From: Spongorhabdus nitratireducens
GTDB taxonomy: Bacteria > Pseudomonadota > Gammaproteobacteria > Pseudomonadales > Endozoicomonadaceae
Direction: 5' to 3'
Assembly (NCBI GenBank): GCA_947387575.1
Contig: CANDOC010000008.1
Location: 124,001 to 188,000, forward strand
Length of the DNA stretch: 64,000 bases
The translations under genes and the position numbers were made by a program. Position 1 is the first letter of the stretch. The number at the start of each line of letters is the position of its first letter. The notes under the pieces are model-generated. The model was given only the letters and a program-made list of their open reading frames with translations. It was not told the DNA's origin and ran no database searches. Of this stretch, positions 8,885 through 19,187 are shown piece after piece.

Positions 8885-9829
8885 TTAGAGCTGTTTTTCA
8901 ATAAATTTGTGGAGATTATCAGCAACCATATTCACCAGCCGCTGCCGTGCTTCCGGGCTGGCCCAGGCACAGTGGGGTGTCACAATCAGGTTGGGAATGG
9001 CGTTATCCAGCAGAGGATTGCCATCAACCGGAGGTTCCTGAGTCAGCACGTCAGTTGCAGCACCACCCAGTTCTCCAGCACGCAGGGCATCTGCCAGCGC
9101 CTGTTCATCAATCAGGCCGCCCCGTGCAGTGTTAATCAGCAGCGCATGTTTCGGCATCATAGCCAGTCGTGCCGCATCCAGCATATTAAGGGTTGCGTCC
9201 GTCAACGGGCAGTGAAGGGAAACTACATCGGCCTGTCTCAGGCCTTCTTCCAGTTCAATACGGTCAGAATGACTGGAGGGTGACCCCGGCACTGCAGCTT
9301 TCAGTACCGTCATTCCAATACCTTCAGCCAGTTTTGCCATCGCCTGCCCCAGCACTCCATAACCGACAACCAGCAAGGTTCGGCCAGCCAGCTCCATTGG
9401 AGGATAATCAAGACGGCAGAAAATCGGGCTTTGCTGCCACTGACCGTTCTGCATTTGCTGTTGAAGGAAAGGTAACCGGTTGGCAAGAGCCAGCATCAGA
9501 GCAAATGCATGCTGGGCAACAGACTGAGTGCCATAGCCACTGACATTGGTCACGATTATACCTCGTGCTGCAGCAGCTTCCATATCAATGATATTGGTAC
9601 CGGTTGCTGTAACACCGATATATTTCAAATCAGGGAGGTGACGAAAATGCTCTTCTCTCAGGCAGACCTTGTTGGTCAGAACAACAGATTTACCTTCAGC
9701 GCGGGCCAGCAGATCATCTGGTGCTGTAACACCATACTTTGCCCACTCAACAGGAAGGTTTGTTATTGGCGACAGATCGACATCAGCTCCCAGCGTGTCG
9801 GCGTCCAGCATCACTCCCGTCAGTTTCAT
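8885..9829 (-). CDS. D-isomer-specific 2-hydroxyacid dehydrogenase (glycerate dehydrogenase-like)
   Basis: NAD(P)-dependent reductase/dehydrogenase of 2-keto/2-hydroxy acids, 314 aa. The N-terminal catalytic half is followed by a Rossmann domain with VVGYGVLGQAMA (about 155-166). The catalytic Arg lies in NTARGGLID, the Glu in TQEPP and the His in TPHCAWAS, the usual triad of the family. The pattern VTATGTNIID and the spacing resemble HprA-type hydroxypyruvate/glycerate dehydrogenases, but substrate cannot be fixed from sequence. Monocistronic: flanked by its own terminator and separated from rlmB by about 100 bases. Confidence 0.85.
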   Translation of the reverse strand: MKLTGVMLDADTLGADVDLSPITNLPVEWAKYGVTAPDDLLARAEGKSVVLTNKVCLREEHFRHLPDLKYIGVTATGTNIIDMEAAAARGIIVTNVSGYGTQSVAQHAFALMLALANRLPFLQQQMQNGQWQQSPIFCRLDYPPMELAGRTLLVVGYGVLGQAMAKLAEGIGMTVLKAAVPGSPSSHSDRIELEEGLRQADVVSLHCPLTDATLNMLDAARLAMMPKHALLINTARGGLIDEQALADALRAGELGGAATDVLTQEPPVDGNPLLDNAIPNLIVTPHCAWASPEARQRLVNMVADNLHKFIEKQL

Positions 9830-9928
9830 GACATCCCCTACATTTATAATCTGATCAGGGGAGACATTATTGGCTGTCTTTTTTCAGATTCGCAAGATGC
9901 CCGGGCGGACACCTTGCTTCAGCTTTAA

Positions 9929-10666
9929 TCAGCTGTTGCGCTGACGTACCGCTTCAAACAGACAAACGCCGGTTGCCACGGAAACATTCAGGCTACTGAC
10001 GCTACCAGCCATCGGAATAAACACCAAGGCATCACAATGTTCGCGGGTCAGACGGCGCATACCTTTACCTTCAGCACCCATCACCAGCGCCATCGGGCCT
10101 TTCAAGTTTGCCTGATAAACATTACCGCTGCTTTCACCGGCAGTACCGGTAATCCAGATACCACGCTCCTGCAGACTTTTCAGGCAGCGTGCAAGATTGG
10201 TCACCTGCACCAGCGGCACATTATCAGCAGCACCACAGGCTACTTTTCTTGCGGTCGCATTCAAGCTTGCGGATTTATCCTTGGGCACAATCACAGCGTG
10301 GACACCAGCTGCATCAGCTGTACGCAGACAGGCACCCAGGTTATGCGGATCGGTTACACCATCCAGCACCAGCAGGAATGGCGGCTCATCCAGTTTATCC
10401 AGCAGATCATCCAGATCATGCTCACGATGAACGGTTGCTGCACTGACTCGGGCGAGAATACCCTGGTGCACACCGTCAGCCTGACGATCCAGTCGGGCTT
10501 TATCTACAAAGCGAACATCGATACCGGCGGCTTTAGCCTGCTCGATAACATCTTCGATACGACCACCTTTACGGCCGCGCTGAACCTGAATTTCACGCAC
10601 CTGATCCTGCTGGCGTTCCATCAGGCTCTGCACTGCATGCAGGCCGAAAACAATATCTTCACTCAT
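9929..10666 (-). CDS. rlmB: 23S rRNA (guanosine-2'-O-)-methyltransferase RlmB
   Basis: SPOUT-class SAM-dependent enzyme that methylates the ribose of G2251 in the 23S rRNA P-loop. The N-terminal substrate-binding domain (1-75) is followed by the SPOUT core with LVLDGVTDPHNLGACLRTAD, VMGAEGKGMRRL and IPMAGSVSSLNVSVATGV, the three signature motifs. Length 245 aa is normal. Downstream of rnr on the same strand, as in other gammaproteobacteria, but a terminator hairpin lies between them. Confidence 0.96.
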   Translation of the reverse strand: MSEDIVFGLHAVQSLMERQQDQVREIQVQRGRKGGRIEDVIEQAKAAGIDVRFVDKARLDRQADGVHQGILARVSAATVHREHDLDDLLDKLDEPPFLLVLDGVTDPHNLGACLRTADAAGVHAVIVPKDKSASLNATARKVACGAADNVPLVQVTNLARCLKSLQERGIWITGTAGESSGNVYQANLKGPMALVMGAEGKGMRRLTREHCDALVFIPMAGSVSSLNVSVATGVCLFEAVRQRNS

Positions 10667-10703
10667 AAAACGGTTTGCAATTTACTTAACTGAGAAATGA
10701 AAA

Positions 10704-10734
10704 GATCAATGCCGGAGGTTATCCGGCATTGATC
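10704..10734 (-). terminator. Terminator after rnr
   Basis: Perfect 13-bp inverted repeat GATCAATGCCGGA/TCCGGCATTGATC with a five-base loop; TTTTCATTT follows on the minus strand. It lies between rnr and rlmB, 38 bases upstream of the rlmB start codon, so rlmB expression depends on read-through or its own promoter. Confidence 0.75.
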
Positions 10735-10780
10735 CCGAAATATCTTTAAAAACCAATGTATCCAAAAACCGGATTCGGCG

Positions 10781-13438
10781 TCAGGATTTCTTCACCGGCC
10801 TTTTACGAGGCTGCTTTCCTGTCGGCTTGGCACTTGCTCTGGACGTGCGTTTAGCAGCTTTCGACTTGGTTTTCTTTTTCGTATTTTTAGCAGGTCCGCT
10901 CTTTTCGGCAGAAGAATTCGTACCTTGTGCGCTCTGAGCAGCTTGCTGCTTTTTCTTGCCCCGGGTTCTGGACTTGCGTCGTTTGCTACCGGGCTTTCTG
11001 GCTACACTGGGGAAGTCACCGGGCTTCTCACCAGTGCGCTTACCAGAGCCTTTACCCGAACCCTTACCAGAGCTATCACCTGCAGCCTGTACTGCACGAG
11101 CTGCTTCCTCCAGCAATTCTTTTTTAGTCTTGCCTTTTTTACGACGATCGGTTTGCCCGACCATATTCTTTGGCACATCCCGGTTTTTACGACGACGGCG
11201 TGGAGACGGTGCTCCGGACAGTTCGAAATCAACCTTCTTGTCGTTCATATTCACCCGGGCCACGATGATGCTGAGTTCATCTCCCAAGTGATAGGACATT
11301 CCGGTTTTTTCCCCGACCAGACGCTGGCGACTGGCATCATAGTGATAGTAGTCACCCGGCAGACAACTGATATGAATCAGACCTTCGACATAAACATCCT
11401 TCAGCTCGACAAACAGGCCAAAGCCGGTTACAGCAGAAACAACACCTTCAAATTCGTCACCAAGATGCTGCTGCATGTATTCGCACTTGAGCCAGTCCAT
11501 CGCATCACGGGTGGCTTCATCCGCTCGTCGCTCGGTCTGGGAACACTGTTCGCCCAGCGCCATCATCGCTGTCGTGTCGTAAGGATAAATACGATGAGCC
11601 GGGATAAGTTTCGTACCTTCAACCCGACGAACCTTATCGGTTTCACGCTCCGAGCGAATAATATGGCGAATCGCCCGGTGTACCAACAAGTCAGGGTAAC
11701 GACGAATCGGTGAAGTAAAGTGGGCATAACCGGTAAAGGCCAGACCAAAGTGACCCTGATTTTCAGGGGTATAAACCGCCTGACTCATGGAGCGCAGCAT
11801 CATCACCTGAATCAAGTGGAAGTCTGGCCGATCCTTGATGGATTCCAGCAGGTTCTGAAAATCGCCCGTTTTCAGGTTGCCGCCAGGCAGTGATAACCCG
11901 AGTTCCCCCAGAAAACTATTCAGGTTCAGTCGTTTTTCCAGATTCGGGCCTTCATGCACCCGGTAAAGTCCGGGCAGCCCATGTTTTTCCAGAAAGCGTG
12001 CGGCCGACACATTGGCGCACAGCATGCATTCTTCGATCAACTTGTGAGCATCATTGCGCTCGGTAGGCACAATTTTTTCAATCTTGCGCTGATCGTTGAA
12101 AATGATCTGGGTTTCGGTAGTTTCAAAATCAATCGCACCACGCTTTTTGCGCTGCTGCTTCAGGGCATGGAACAGGTTATAGAGTTCATCAACATGGGAT
12201 ACTACACTGGCGTATTGTTCTCGAAGCTGCTTGCCCTTATCACTTTCAGGCTGGTCCAGCATATCCCAGACCTTGGTGTAGGTCAGACGGGCATGGGAGT
12301 TAATCAGGCCTTCATAAAAACGGTAACCGGAAAGGCGACCATTGGCGCTGATGGTCATTTCACATACCATCGCCAGCCGATCAACTTCCGGATTCAGGGA
12401 GCATAAACCATTGGACAGAATTTCCGGCAGCATCGGCACCACATGTCCCGGGAAGTAAACCGAGGTTCCCCGGTTTTGTGCCTCTTCATCAAGGGCAGAG
12501 CCAACAGCTACATAATGGGAAACATCGGCAATCGCAACAAAGAGACGCCAGCCGCCACTCTTTTTGGTTTCACAATAAACCGCATCGTCAAAATCGCGGG
12601 CATCTTCGCCATCAATGGTCACAAAAGGCACGTGACGTAAATCTATTCGGTGTCCCTTGTCTTTTTCTGCAACTTCAGCAGTAAAGCGGCGAACTTCTTT
12701 TTCTACGCTCTCTGGCCAGACATGAGGAATTTCATGAGTCCTCAGTGCCACATCAATTTCCATTCCGGGATCAGTGCGATTGCCCAGAATTTCTTTTACC
12801 AGGCCAATCGGAGGACGACTGCGTGAAGGCTGCTCCAGAATTTCAACCAGCGCAAACTGTCCTGGTCGAGGCTGCAGCGGACCTGGCTTCAGCAAGACTT
12901 CACGACTGACCCGCTTGTTGTCAGGCATTACAAAACTGGAGTCACCCTCTTCGAAATAGCGCCCAACCAATTGAGATGTATTGCGTTCCAATACGTCAAC
13001 AATACTGCCTTCACGCTTCCCCTTGCGATCAACGCGGGTTTCACGCACCACCACAACGTCGCCATCGAAAACCTGACGCATTTCCCTGGCAGAAATAAAC
13101 AGATCATCCGAGCCATCTTTGGGAATAACAAAACCGTAGCCATCCCGATGCCCCTGAACCTTACCGGTTACCAGGTCCATCTTGCTCAGCAGGCCATACG
13201 CCCCTCGACGTGTTTCCAGCAGCTGACCATCCCGCACCATGGCAATCATACGCCGGCGCAAGGCTTCCAGTTCTTCTTCAGTAGTCAGCTCAAAAATGGC
13301 GCAAAGCTCATGATATTTCACAGGCCCGCGGCGTGTTTCCAGCTGCTCCATAATCAGTTCGCGGCTGGGGATCGGACTGTCATATTTGTTCGCTTCAGCC
13401 GCTGCCTGCGGATCGGCGTTTTTCCACCATTGGCTCAT
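10781..13438 (-). CDS. rnr: Ribonuclease R
   Basis: 3'-5' exoribonuclease that degrades structured RNA. Domains in order: N-terminal winged-helix (about 20-90), cold-shock RNA-binding domains (to about 240), RNB catalytic domain with the metal-binding cluster DGEDARDFDDAVYC near residue 275, S1 domain around 640-725 (GVVSAVTGFGLFVELKDVYV), then a long tail. The tail, about 140 residues, is almost entirely Lys, Arg, Ser, Gly and Ala with GSGK repeats. Basic tails occur in RNase R and help unwind RNA, but this one is long, giving 885 aa against about 813 in E. coli. Followed by a terminator. Confidence 0.97.
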   Translation of the reverse strand: MSQWWKNADPQAAAEANKYDSPIPSRELIMEQLETRRGPVKYHELCAIFELTTEEELEALRRRMIAMVRDGQLLETRRGAYGLLSKMDLVTGKVQGHRDGYGFVIPKDGSDDLFISAREMRQVFDGDVVVVRETRVDRKGKREGSIVDVLERNTSQLVGRYFEEGDSSFVMPDNKRVSREVLLKPGPLQPRPGQFALVEILEQPSRSRPPIGLVKEILGNRTDPGMEIDVALRTHEIPHVWPESVEKEVRRFTAEVAEKDKGHRIDLRHVPFVTIDGEDARDFDDAVYCETKKSGGWRLFVAIADVSHYVAVGSALDEEAQNRGTSVYFPGHVVPMLPEILSNGLCSLNPEVDRLAMVCEMTISANGRLSGYRFYEGLINSHARLTYTKVWDMLDQPESDKGKQLREQYASVVSHVDELYNLFHALKQQRKKRGAIDFETTETQIIFNDQRKIEKIVPTERNDAHKLIEECMLCANVSAARFLEKHGLPGLYRVHEGPNLEKRLNLNSFLGELGLSLPGGNLKTGDFQNLLESIKDRPDFHLIQVMMLRSMSQAVYTPENQGHFGLAFTGYAHFTSPIRRYPDLLVHRAIRHIIRSERETDKVRRVEGTKLIPAHRIYPYDTTAMMALGEQCSQTERRADEATRDAMDWLKCEYMQQHLGDEFEGVVSAVTGFGLFVELKDVYVEGLIHISCLPGDYYHYDASRQRLVGEKTGMSYHLGDELSIIVARVNMNDKKVDFELSGAPSPRRRRKNRDVPKNMVGQTDRRKKGKTKKELLEEAARAVQAAGDSSGKGSGKGSGKRTGEKPGDFPSVARKPGSKRRKSRTRGKKKQQAAQSAQGTNSSAEKSGPAKNTKKKTKSKAAKRTSRASAKPTGKQPRKRPVKKS

Positions 13439-13626
13439 CGGCTTACTCTGTTTTGGTCAGGGAAATAAAATTTATTCAAAAGGATTGTTACCACGGAAAT
13501 ACCAGGTTCTGTTGAAATAACCTCACTGCGTATTTCCTGATTTATGATTGCTTATTCAACAGATTAACACCCACACAATAGCGGGCAACAGAATTATCGG
13601 GCTGGATTATGACAGGAATAAGCGTA

Positions 13627-13656
13627 ATACCTGAAGGCCGACCGGCCTTCAGGTAT
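13627..13656 (-). terminator. Hairpin after purA
   Basis: Thirteen-base inverted repeat (ACCTGAAGGCC/GGCCTTCAGGT with A/T extensions) and a four-base loop, 11 bases beyond the purA stop. The T-tract on the minus strand is poor (TTACGCTTATT), so termination may be weak. Confidence 0.6.
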
Positions 13657-13666
13657 CAGATCATTA

Positions 13667-15016
<1,350 letters not shown>

Positions 15017-15150
15017 TTAATGCTCAGCAACAAATCCGGGAATGATGCCAAAACCGGCACCTGTTGCCGGCAAACAGCCACAAAAATCCATTCATCGATA
15101 GTGATGAATAGATTCAATAATGTCTGCAAACCGGCTATCCACCAGTAAAA

Positions 15151-15176
15151 ACGGCGACTGTTAAAACAGTCGCCGT
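15151..15176 (-). terminator. Terminator after hisZ
   Basis: Eleven-base perfect stem ACGGCGACTGT/ACAGTCGCCGT with a TTTTACTGG stretch following on the minus strand. Lies 14 bases after the hisZ stop, between hisZ and purA; the plus-strand side also has an A-rich flank. Confidence 0.8.
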
Positions 15177-15189
15177 CAAAAAAGCTGTG

Positions 15190-16374
15190 TTATGAGTCCG
15201 TGAGTGAGCTGATCACCCATCCTGCACTCGTCTGCTGCAATATGCGATCGCACCCTGCAGCTATTGGTTCCTGCATCATGCCCGGTAATACCTGAACCAC
15301 CTGTTCACCGGCATTGCGCAGTTTGCGGACTTCAGCCATCGGAGCATCAGCAGGCGCCAGAATTTTACCTGTCTTCTTTTCTGCCGGCCCGACAAGCTGC
15401 AGCAACAGCCCCAGATCAGTACTGAAACCTGTTGCAGGTCTGGCTCGCCCAAAAACTTCACCAATGCCGTCATAGCGGCCACCTTTGGCTACAGCCTGTC
15501 CCAGTTGAGGGACATAGGCGGCAAACACCACGCCGGTATGATAATTGTAACCGCGCAGTTCGCCCAGATCGAAATAACAATTTACTTCCGGGTATGCCGC
15601 TTTAATTCTTTCTGACAGTGCCTTGAGGTTTTCCAGTGCAACTCTGACCGGTTCCGGAGCAGCCGCCAGAATGCCTGTTGCCCGATCCAGGACTGTTTCA
15701 TCTCCGGCCAACTCTGGAAGTTCTCGCAGCATATGAGCCAGTACAGCTTCCTGCACATGATGACTAACAAAGGCATCAACTTCGGTTGCTGACTTGCGTT
15801 GCAAGGCTTCAAACAGCTCGTCCTGCTGTTCTTCATCGAGACCTGCGGCCAGCGTCAGCTGCCGGAAAATATCCACATGTCCCAGATCCAGTGTGATGTT
15901 ATTCACACCGGAAGAGATCAGCGTTTCCAGCATCAGGGAAATAACTTCGATATCACTCTCGATACCGGCATGACCATACAGTTCAGCACCAACCTGAATC
16001 GGAGTTCGGGATGCACCGGGGTTTGCGGGACGGGTGTGAAAAACCCGACCGGCATAACACAGCCGACTGGGCCCTTCTGCTCCCAGTGTGTGAGCATCAA
16101 TACGGGCAACGGCCGGTGTCGTGTCGGCCACCAGCCCCATGGTTCGTCCCGTCAGCTGATCTGTCAGCTTGAATGTCTGCAGGGTCAGGTCTTGTCCGAC
16201 ACCTGCGGCCAGCGATTCCAGATACTGAATCTGTGGTGGAATCACCAGCTCGTATCCCCAGCTGCAGTAAAGATCCAGCAGCTGGCGACGTAAATCTTCA
16301 ATCTGCCACGCACCCGGGGGCAGGACTTCCTCAATACCATCAGGTAACAGCCAGCGATCTGCCATTGTCATCAT
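15190..16374 (-). CDS. hisZ: ATP phosphoribosyltransferase regulatory subunit HisZ
   Basis: Class II aminoacyl-tRNA synthetase-like paralogue of HisRS that has no aminoacylation role; it forms the hetero-octamer with short HisG and is needed for the first step of histidine synthesis. Recognised by MADRWLLPDGIEEVLPP at the N-terminus, AGRVFHTRPANPGASRTPIQVGAE and ELRGYNYHTGVVFAAY. 394 aa from the first ATG; MADRW three codons on is an alternative start. Located upstream of purA and downstream of a DUF2065 gene, the typical pseudomonad context. Confidence 0.95.
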   Translation of the reverse strand: MMTMADRWLLPDGIEEVLPPGAWQIEDLRRQLLDLYCSWGYELVIPPQIQYLESLAAGVGQDLTLQTFKLTDQLTGRTMGLVADTTPAVARIDAHTLGAEGPSRLCYAGRVFHTRPANPGASRTPIQVGAELYGHAGIESDIEVISLMLETLISSGVNNITLDLGHVDIFRQLTLAAGLDEEQQDELFEALQRKSATEVDAFVSHHVQEAVLAHMLRELPELAGDETVLDRATGILAAAPEPVRVALENLKALSERIKAAYPEVNCYFDLGELRGYNYHTGVVFAAYVPQLGQAVAKGGRYDGIGEVFGRARPATGFSTDLGLLLQLVGPAEKKTGKILAPADAPMAEVRKLRNAGEQVVQVLPGMMQEPIAAGCDRILQQTSAGWVISSLTDS

Positions 16375-16416
16375 TATTCTCTCGATACGGCGGTAGACCT
16401 TGTTTTCGCTGTAAGG

Positions 16417-16608
16417 TCAGTTCACCAGATACAGCAACACTGTACCCAGTACCATACTGATCAGCCCCATCATTCTCAGGGACCGGTCATCGGTCACAGC
16501 CAGCAACGTCACCATGCGACGCCACCGACCGGGATAAAGGAAAGGTATAATGCCCTCAAATACCAACATCAGACAAAAAGCAACCAGTAGCAGTCGCCAT
16601 GTTTCCAT
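16417..16608 (-). CDS. DUF2065 (YjeT-like) small membrane protein
   Basis: Sixty-three residues with two hydrophobic segments (about 5-25 and 45-62) around a basic loop containing YPGRWRR. Homologues lie between hflC and hisZ/purA in many gammaproteobacteria; function is not established. Ribosome binding site AAGGAG lies just upstream; the gene ends 42 bases before hisZ and is probably cotranscribed with it. Confidence 0.8.
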   Translation of the reverse strand: METWRLLLVAFCLMLVFEGIIPFLYPGRWRRMVTLLAVTDDRSLRMMGLISMVLGTVLLYLVN

Positions 16609-16707
16609 TGAGCGCTCCTTTATCCCGAGATTGACTCATCCTGAGTCTAGGATGCGATGTAGGGGGATGCCCCATTCAGTCGCCAGCAAAAGGCTTTTGG
16701 CCAATAA

Positions 16708-16732
16708 AAAAACCGGGACGGGCCCGGTTTTT
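16708..16732. terminator. Bidirectional terminator between hflC and the DUF2065 gene
   Basis: AAAAACCGGG and CCCGGTTTTT form a ten-base stem with a five-base loop; the A- and T-runs at the ends make it functional in either direction. On the minus strand it would end hflKC transcripts. Confidence 0.75.
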
Positions 16733-16770
16733 GAAATTCTATCACATTAACTGTGCTGGTGTATTCACAA

Positions 16771-16792
16771 AGCAGCTCGAACATGAGCTGCT
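16771..16792. terminator. Second hairpin downstream of hflC
   Basis: AGCAGCTC/GAGCTGCT stem with a six-base loop and TTTTTT on the plus-strand side; on the minus strand it is followed only by TTG. It lies about 50 bases after the hflC stop, so it may act with the next hairpin as a double terminator. Confidence 0.6.
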
Positions 16793-16842
16793 TTTTTGTT
16801 GTACAGCCATCCCGGAAACACCTGAGATGACTGCACTCACAA

Positions 16843-17715
16843 TTACTTACCCTGCAGGTTGTTCAGATAACGGAAGAAGTCACTGTCAGGTTCCAGCAGC
16901 ATAACATCGCCGGATCCCTTGAAGGTTTCACGATAGGCTTTCAGACTACGATAGAACGCATAGAATTCGCGATCACGGTCGTAGGCTTTAGCATAAATCG
17001 CCGCAGCTTCCGCATCACCTTCACCACGCACCTTCTCGGCTTCCTGGTAGGCCTTGGCCATCAGTACGCGCTGCTCACGATCAGCATTCGCCATGATACC
17101 TTCGGCAACCTCTTTACCCTTGGAGCGGTATTCCTGGGCTTCCTTCTCACGCTCGGAAGACATCCGCTCGAATACGGAGTCACTTACCTGAGGCGGCAGG
17201 TCAACACGCTTGACCCGAACATCCAGTACTTCCACACCCATTTCTTCACGGGATACAGAGTCCAGGCTGGAAGTGATATCAGCCATCAGCTCATCACGCT
17301 GGCCGGATACTACTTCGTTCAGGGTCAGGCCACCGAACTTGTTACGCATCCGGGATTCAGCACGCTGCGCCAGCAGGCTGTTGGCACGCAGGTTATCACC
17401 GGCAGTTGCACGATAGAACTTGTAGACATCAGAGATACGCCACTTGATGTAGGAGTCTACAATTACCGCCTTCTTTTCCAGTGTCAGGAAACGCTCGGAA
17501 GGCACATCCAGAGTCTGCAGTCGGGCATCATATGCGCGCATCTTGTCAATCAGCGGCATTTTGAAATGCAGCCCTGGTTCAACATTTGGCTTGATAATCT
17601 CACCAAAACGCAGCACCACGGCACGCTCACGTTCACTGACCACATACAGACTGGAGCTTCCTACCAGTACGATAAGGCCGATTACAATCAAAAAGTTTAA
17701 TGCTCTGGAGCTCAT
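16843..17715 (-). CDS. hflC: Modulator of FtsH protease HflC
   Basis: SPFH/prohibitin-domain protein anchored in the inner membrane by an N-terminal helix (about residues 5-25) with the bulk in the periplasm; forms a large cage with HflK around FtsH. The SPFH motifs RAVVLRFGEI and KMPLIDKMRAYDARLQTLDV and the coiled-coil region rich in Ala, Glu and Arg (about 185-235) are present. 290 aa. Its ATG overlaps the hflK stop (ATGA), indicating translational coupling. Confidence 0.96.
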   Translation of the reverse strand: MSSRALNFLIVIGLIVLVGSSSLYVVSERERAVVLRFGEIIKPNVEPGLHFKMPLIDKMRAYDARLQTLDVPSERFLTLEKKAVIVDSYIKWRISDVYKFYRATAGDNLRANSLLAQRAESRMRNKFGGLTLNEVVSGQRDELMADITSSLDSVSREEMGVEVLDVRVKRVDLPPQVSDSVFERMSSEREKEAQEYRSKGKEVAEGIMANADREQRVLMAKAYQEAEKVRGEGDAEAAAIYAKAYDRDREFYAFYRSLKAYRETFKGSGDVMLLEPDSDFFRYLNNLQGK

Positions 17716-18905
17716 CGGCTGGTCCTCCCTGAACGGGCAGAATTCACACGTCGGCTCAGTTCGTCAGCAACCTTGCCGGCCAACTCATTCAGTTCCTGGC
17801 TGGACATCTCGTTACGTCCTGATGCACTGTCAGTGCCGGACTGCTTTTCCATCAGCTTGTCCAGTGGCAGATACATCATGTTGTTTCCACCTTCCACATC
17901 AACCAGCACCTTGTTGGTATTGCCAAGAACTTCTTCCATGGTTTCCAGGTAGAGACGCTCGCGGGTTACTTCCGGCGCACGCTGGTACTCTGTCAGTAGC
18001 TTGGTGAAACGATCAGCATCACCTTGAGCTTGAGCTACGATGGTTTCACGGTAACCATTGGCTTCCTCTGTGATCCGCTGAGCCTTACCTCGGGCTTCCG
18101 GAACAATCCGGTTGGCGTAGGCTTCCGCCTTGTTCTTGGCACGCTCTTCGTCCTCACGGGCACGAATCACATCGTCAAAGGAAGACTGTACTTCACGAGG
18201 TGGCTGGGCACTTTCCACGTTGATCCTGGAAATTTCCAGACCGGTGCCATAGCTGTCCAGATATGTCTGCAGGCGATCTTTCACTTCGACAGATAACAGC
18301 TCCCGACCTTCGGTCAGAACCTGGTGCATCTCGGAGCTACCCACCACGTGACGCAAGGCGCTTTGAGTCGCCTCTTCCAGACTCTTCAGTGGCTGAGCCA
18401 CTTCCAGTACATACTGCTTGATATCAGATATTTTGTACTGAACCGACATGGAGACTTCGACAATATTTTCGTCTTCTGTCAGCATCTGCTGCTTGAGGTT
18501 ATAAGTCCTCAGCTCGGTTACGTTTTCCTGATATTTGGACTGCAGTGGCGGAAAATAGAGATGAAGACCGGGGCCCACAGTTTCGGAGAACTTACCAAAA
18601 GTCAAAATGACAGCGCGTTCTTTCTCATCAACGGTATAAACCGCATTCCAAAAATAGACAATACAGGCAATCAGCAGAATACCTACAAACAGGCTTCCGC
18701 CTCCCGCATTGCCGGAGCTGCCTCCCTTGCCGCCAGAGCTATCGCCCTTGCCGCCACCGAGGAAGCCATTAAGTTTATCCTGTACTTTACGAAAAGCATC
18801 ATCCAGATCAGGTGGCCCCTGATTCTTGTTACCACGTCCCCCGTTACCGCGATTACCGCCACCCCAAGGATCCTGATTATTTCCACCCGGCTCGTTCCAG
18901 GCCAT
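17712..18905 (-). CDS. hflK: Modulator of FtsH protease HflK
   Basis: Partner of HflC. The cytoplasmic N-terminus is Gly/Asn-rich (about 1-75, GGGNRGNGGRG and later GGGKGDSSGGK stretches), then a membrane segment (about 78-97), then the SPFH domain (ERAVILTFGKF) and an extended helical region. The open frame continues to 18986, but the conserved start MAWNEPGG at 18905 has GGAG six bases upstream. 397 aa. In most relatives hflK follows hflX directly; here an unknown exported-protein gene and a 280-base gap intervene. That gap holds a long-range inverted repeat, TACCCCGG (19107) with CCGGGGTA (19167). Confidence 0.96.
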   Translation of the reverse strand: MAWNEPGGNNQDPWGGGNRGNGGRGNKNQGPPDLDDAFRKVQDKLNGFLGGGKGDSSGGKGGSSGNAGGGSLFVGILLIACIVYFWNAVYTVDEKERAVILTFGKFSETVGPGLHLYFPPLQSKYQENVTELRTYNLKQQMLTEDENIVEVSMSVQYKISDIKQYVLEVAQPLKSLEEATQSALRHVVGSSEMHQVLTEGRELLSVEVKDRLQTYLDSYGTGLEISRINVESAQPPREVQSSFDDVIRAREDEERAKNKAEAYANRIVPEARGKAQRITEEANGYRETIVAQAQGDADRFTKLLTEYQRAPEVTRERLYLETMEEVLGNTNKVLVDVEGGNNMMYLPLDKLMEKQSGTDSASGRNEMSSQELNELAGKVADELSRRVNSARSGRTSR

Positions 18906-19187
18906 AGATATCTCCGTCGCGTCAGCGTTCAATAAATGTCGACCGGCTCGCTGGCACCCGGTCAGGACGGCTACATACGGAGGCAATTGTAGGGTTTGCC
19001 CTGACTATAGCGCAAGGCAACAATATGATATGCCATAATTACCCGGAAGCAATGCGCCCTGACACAGGTCTTCCGAAATCGATATGGGGGCAAACCCAAA
19101 TTTTTCTACCCCGGATATCAAGTAAACCACTAATTGGTGTTCAAGCCATAGCATTTTTATTTCTGACCGGGGTAAAAATGTTAAAAA

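Noticed and set aside
19107-19174. TACCCCGG/CCGGGGTA inverted repeat as an hflK upstream terminator
   Set aside because: The loop is 52 bases and there is no T-tract in the needed direction, so I did not annotate it as a terminator.
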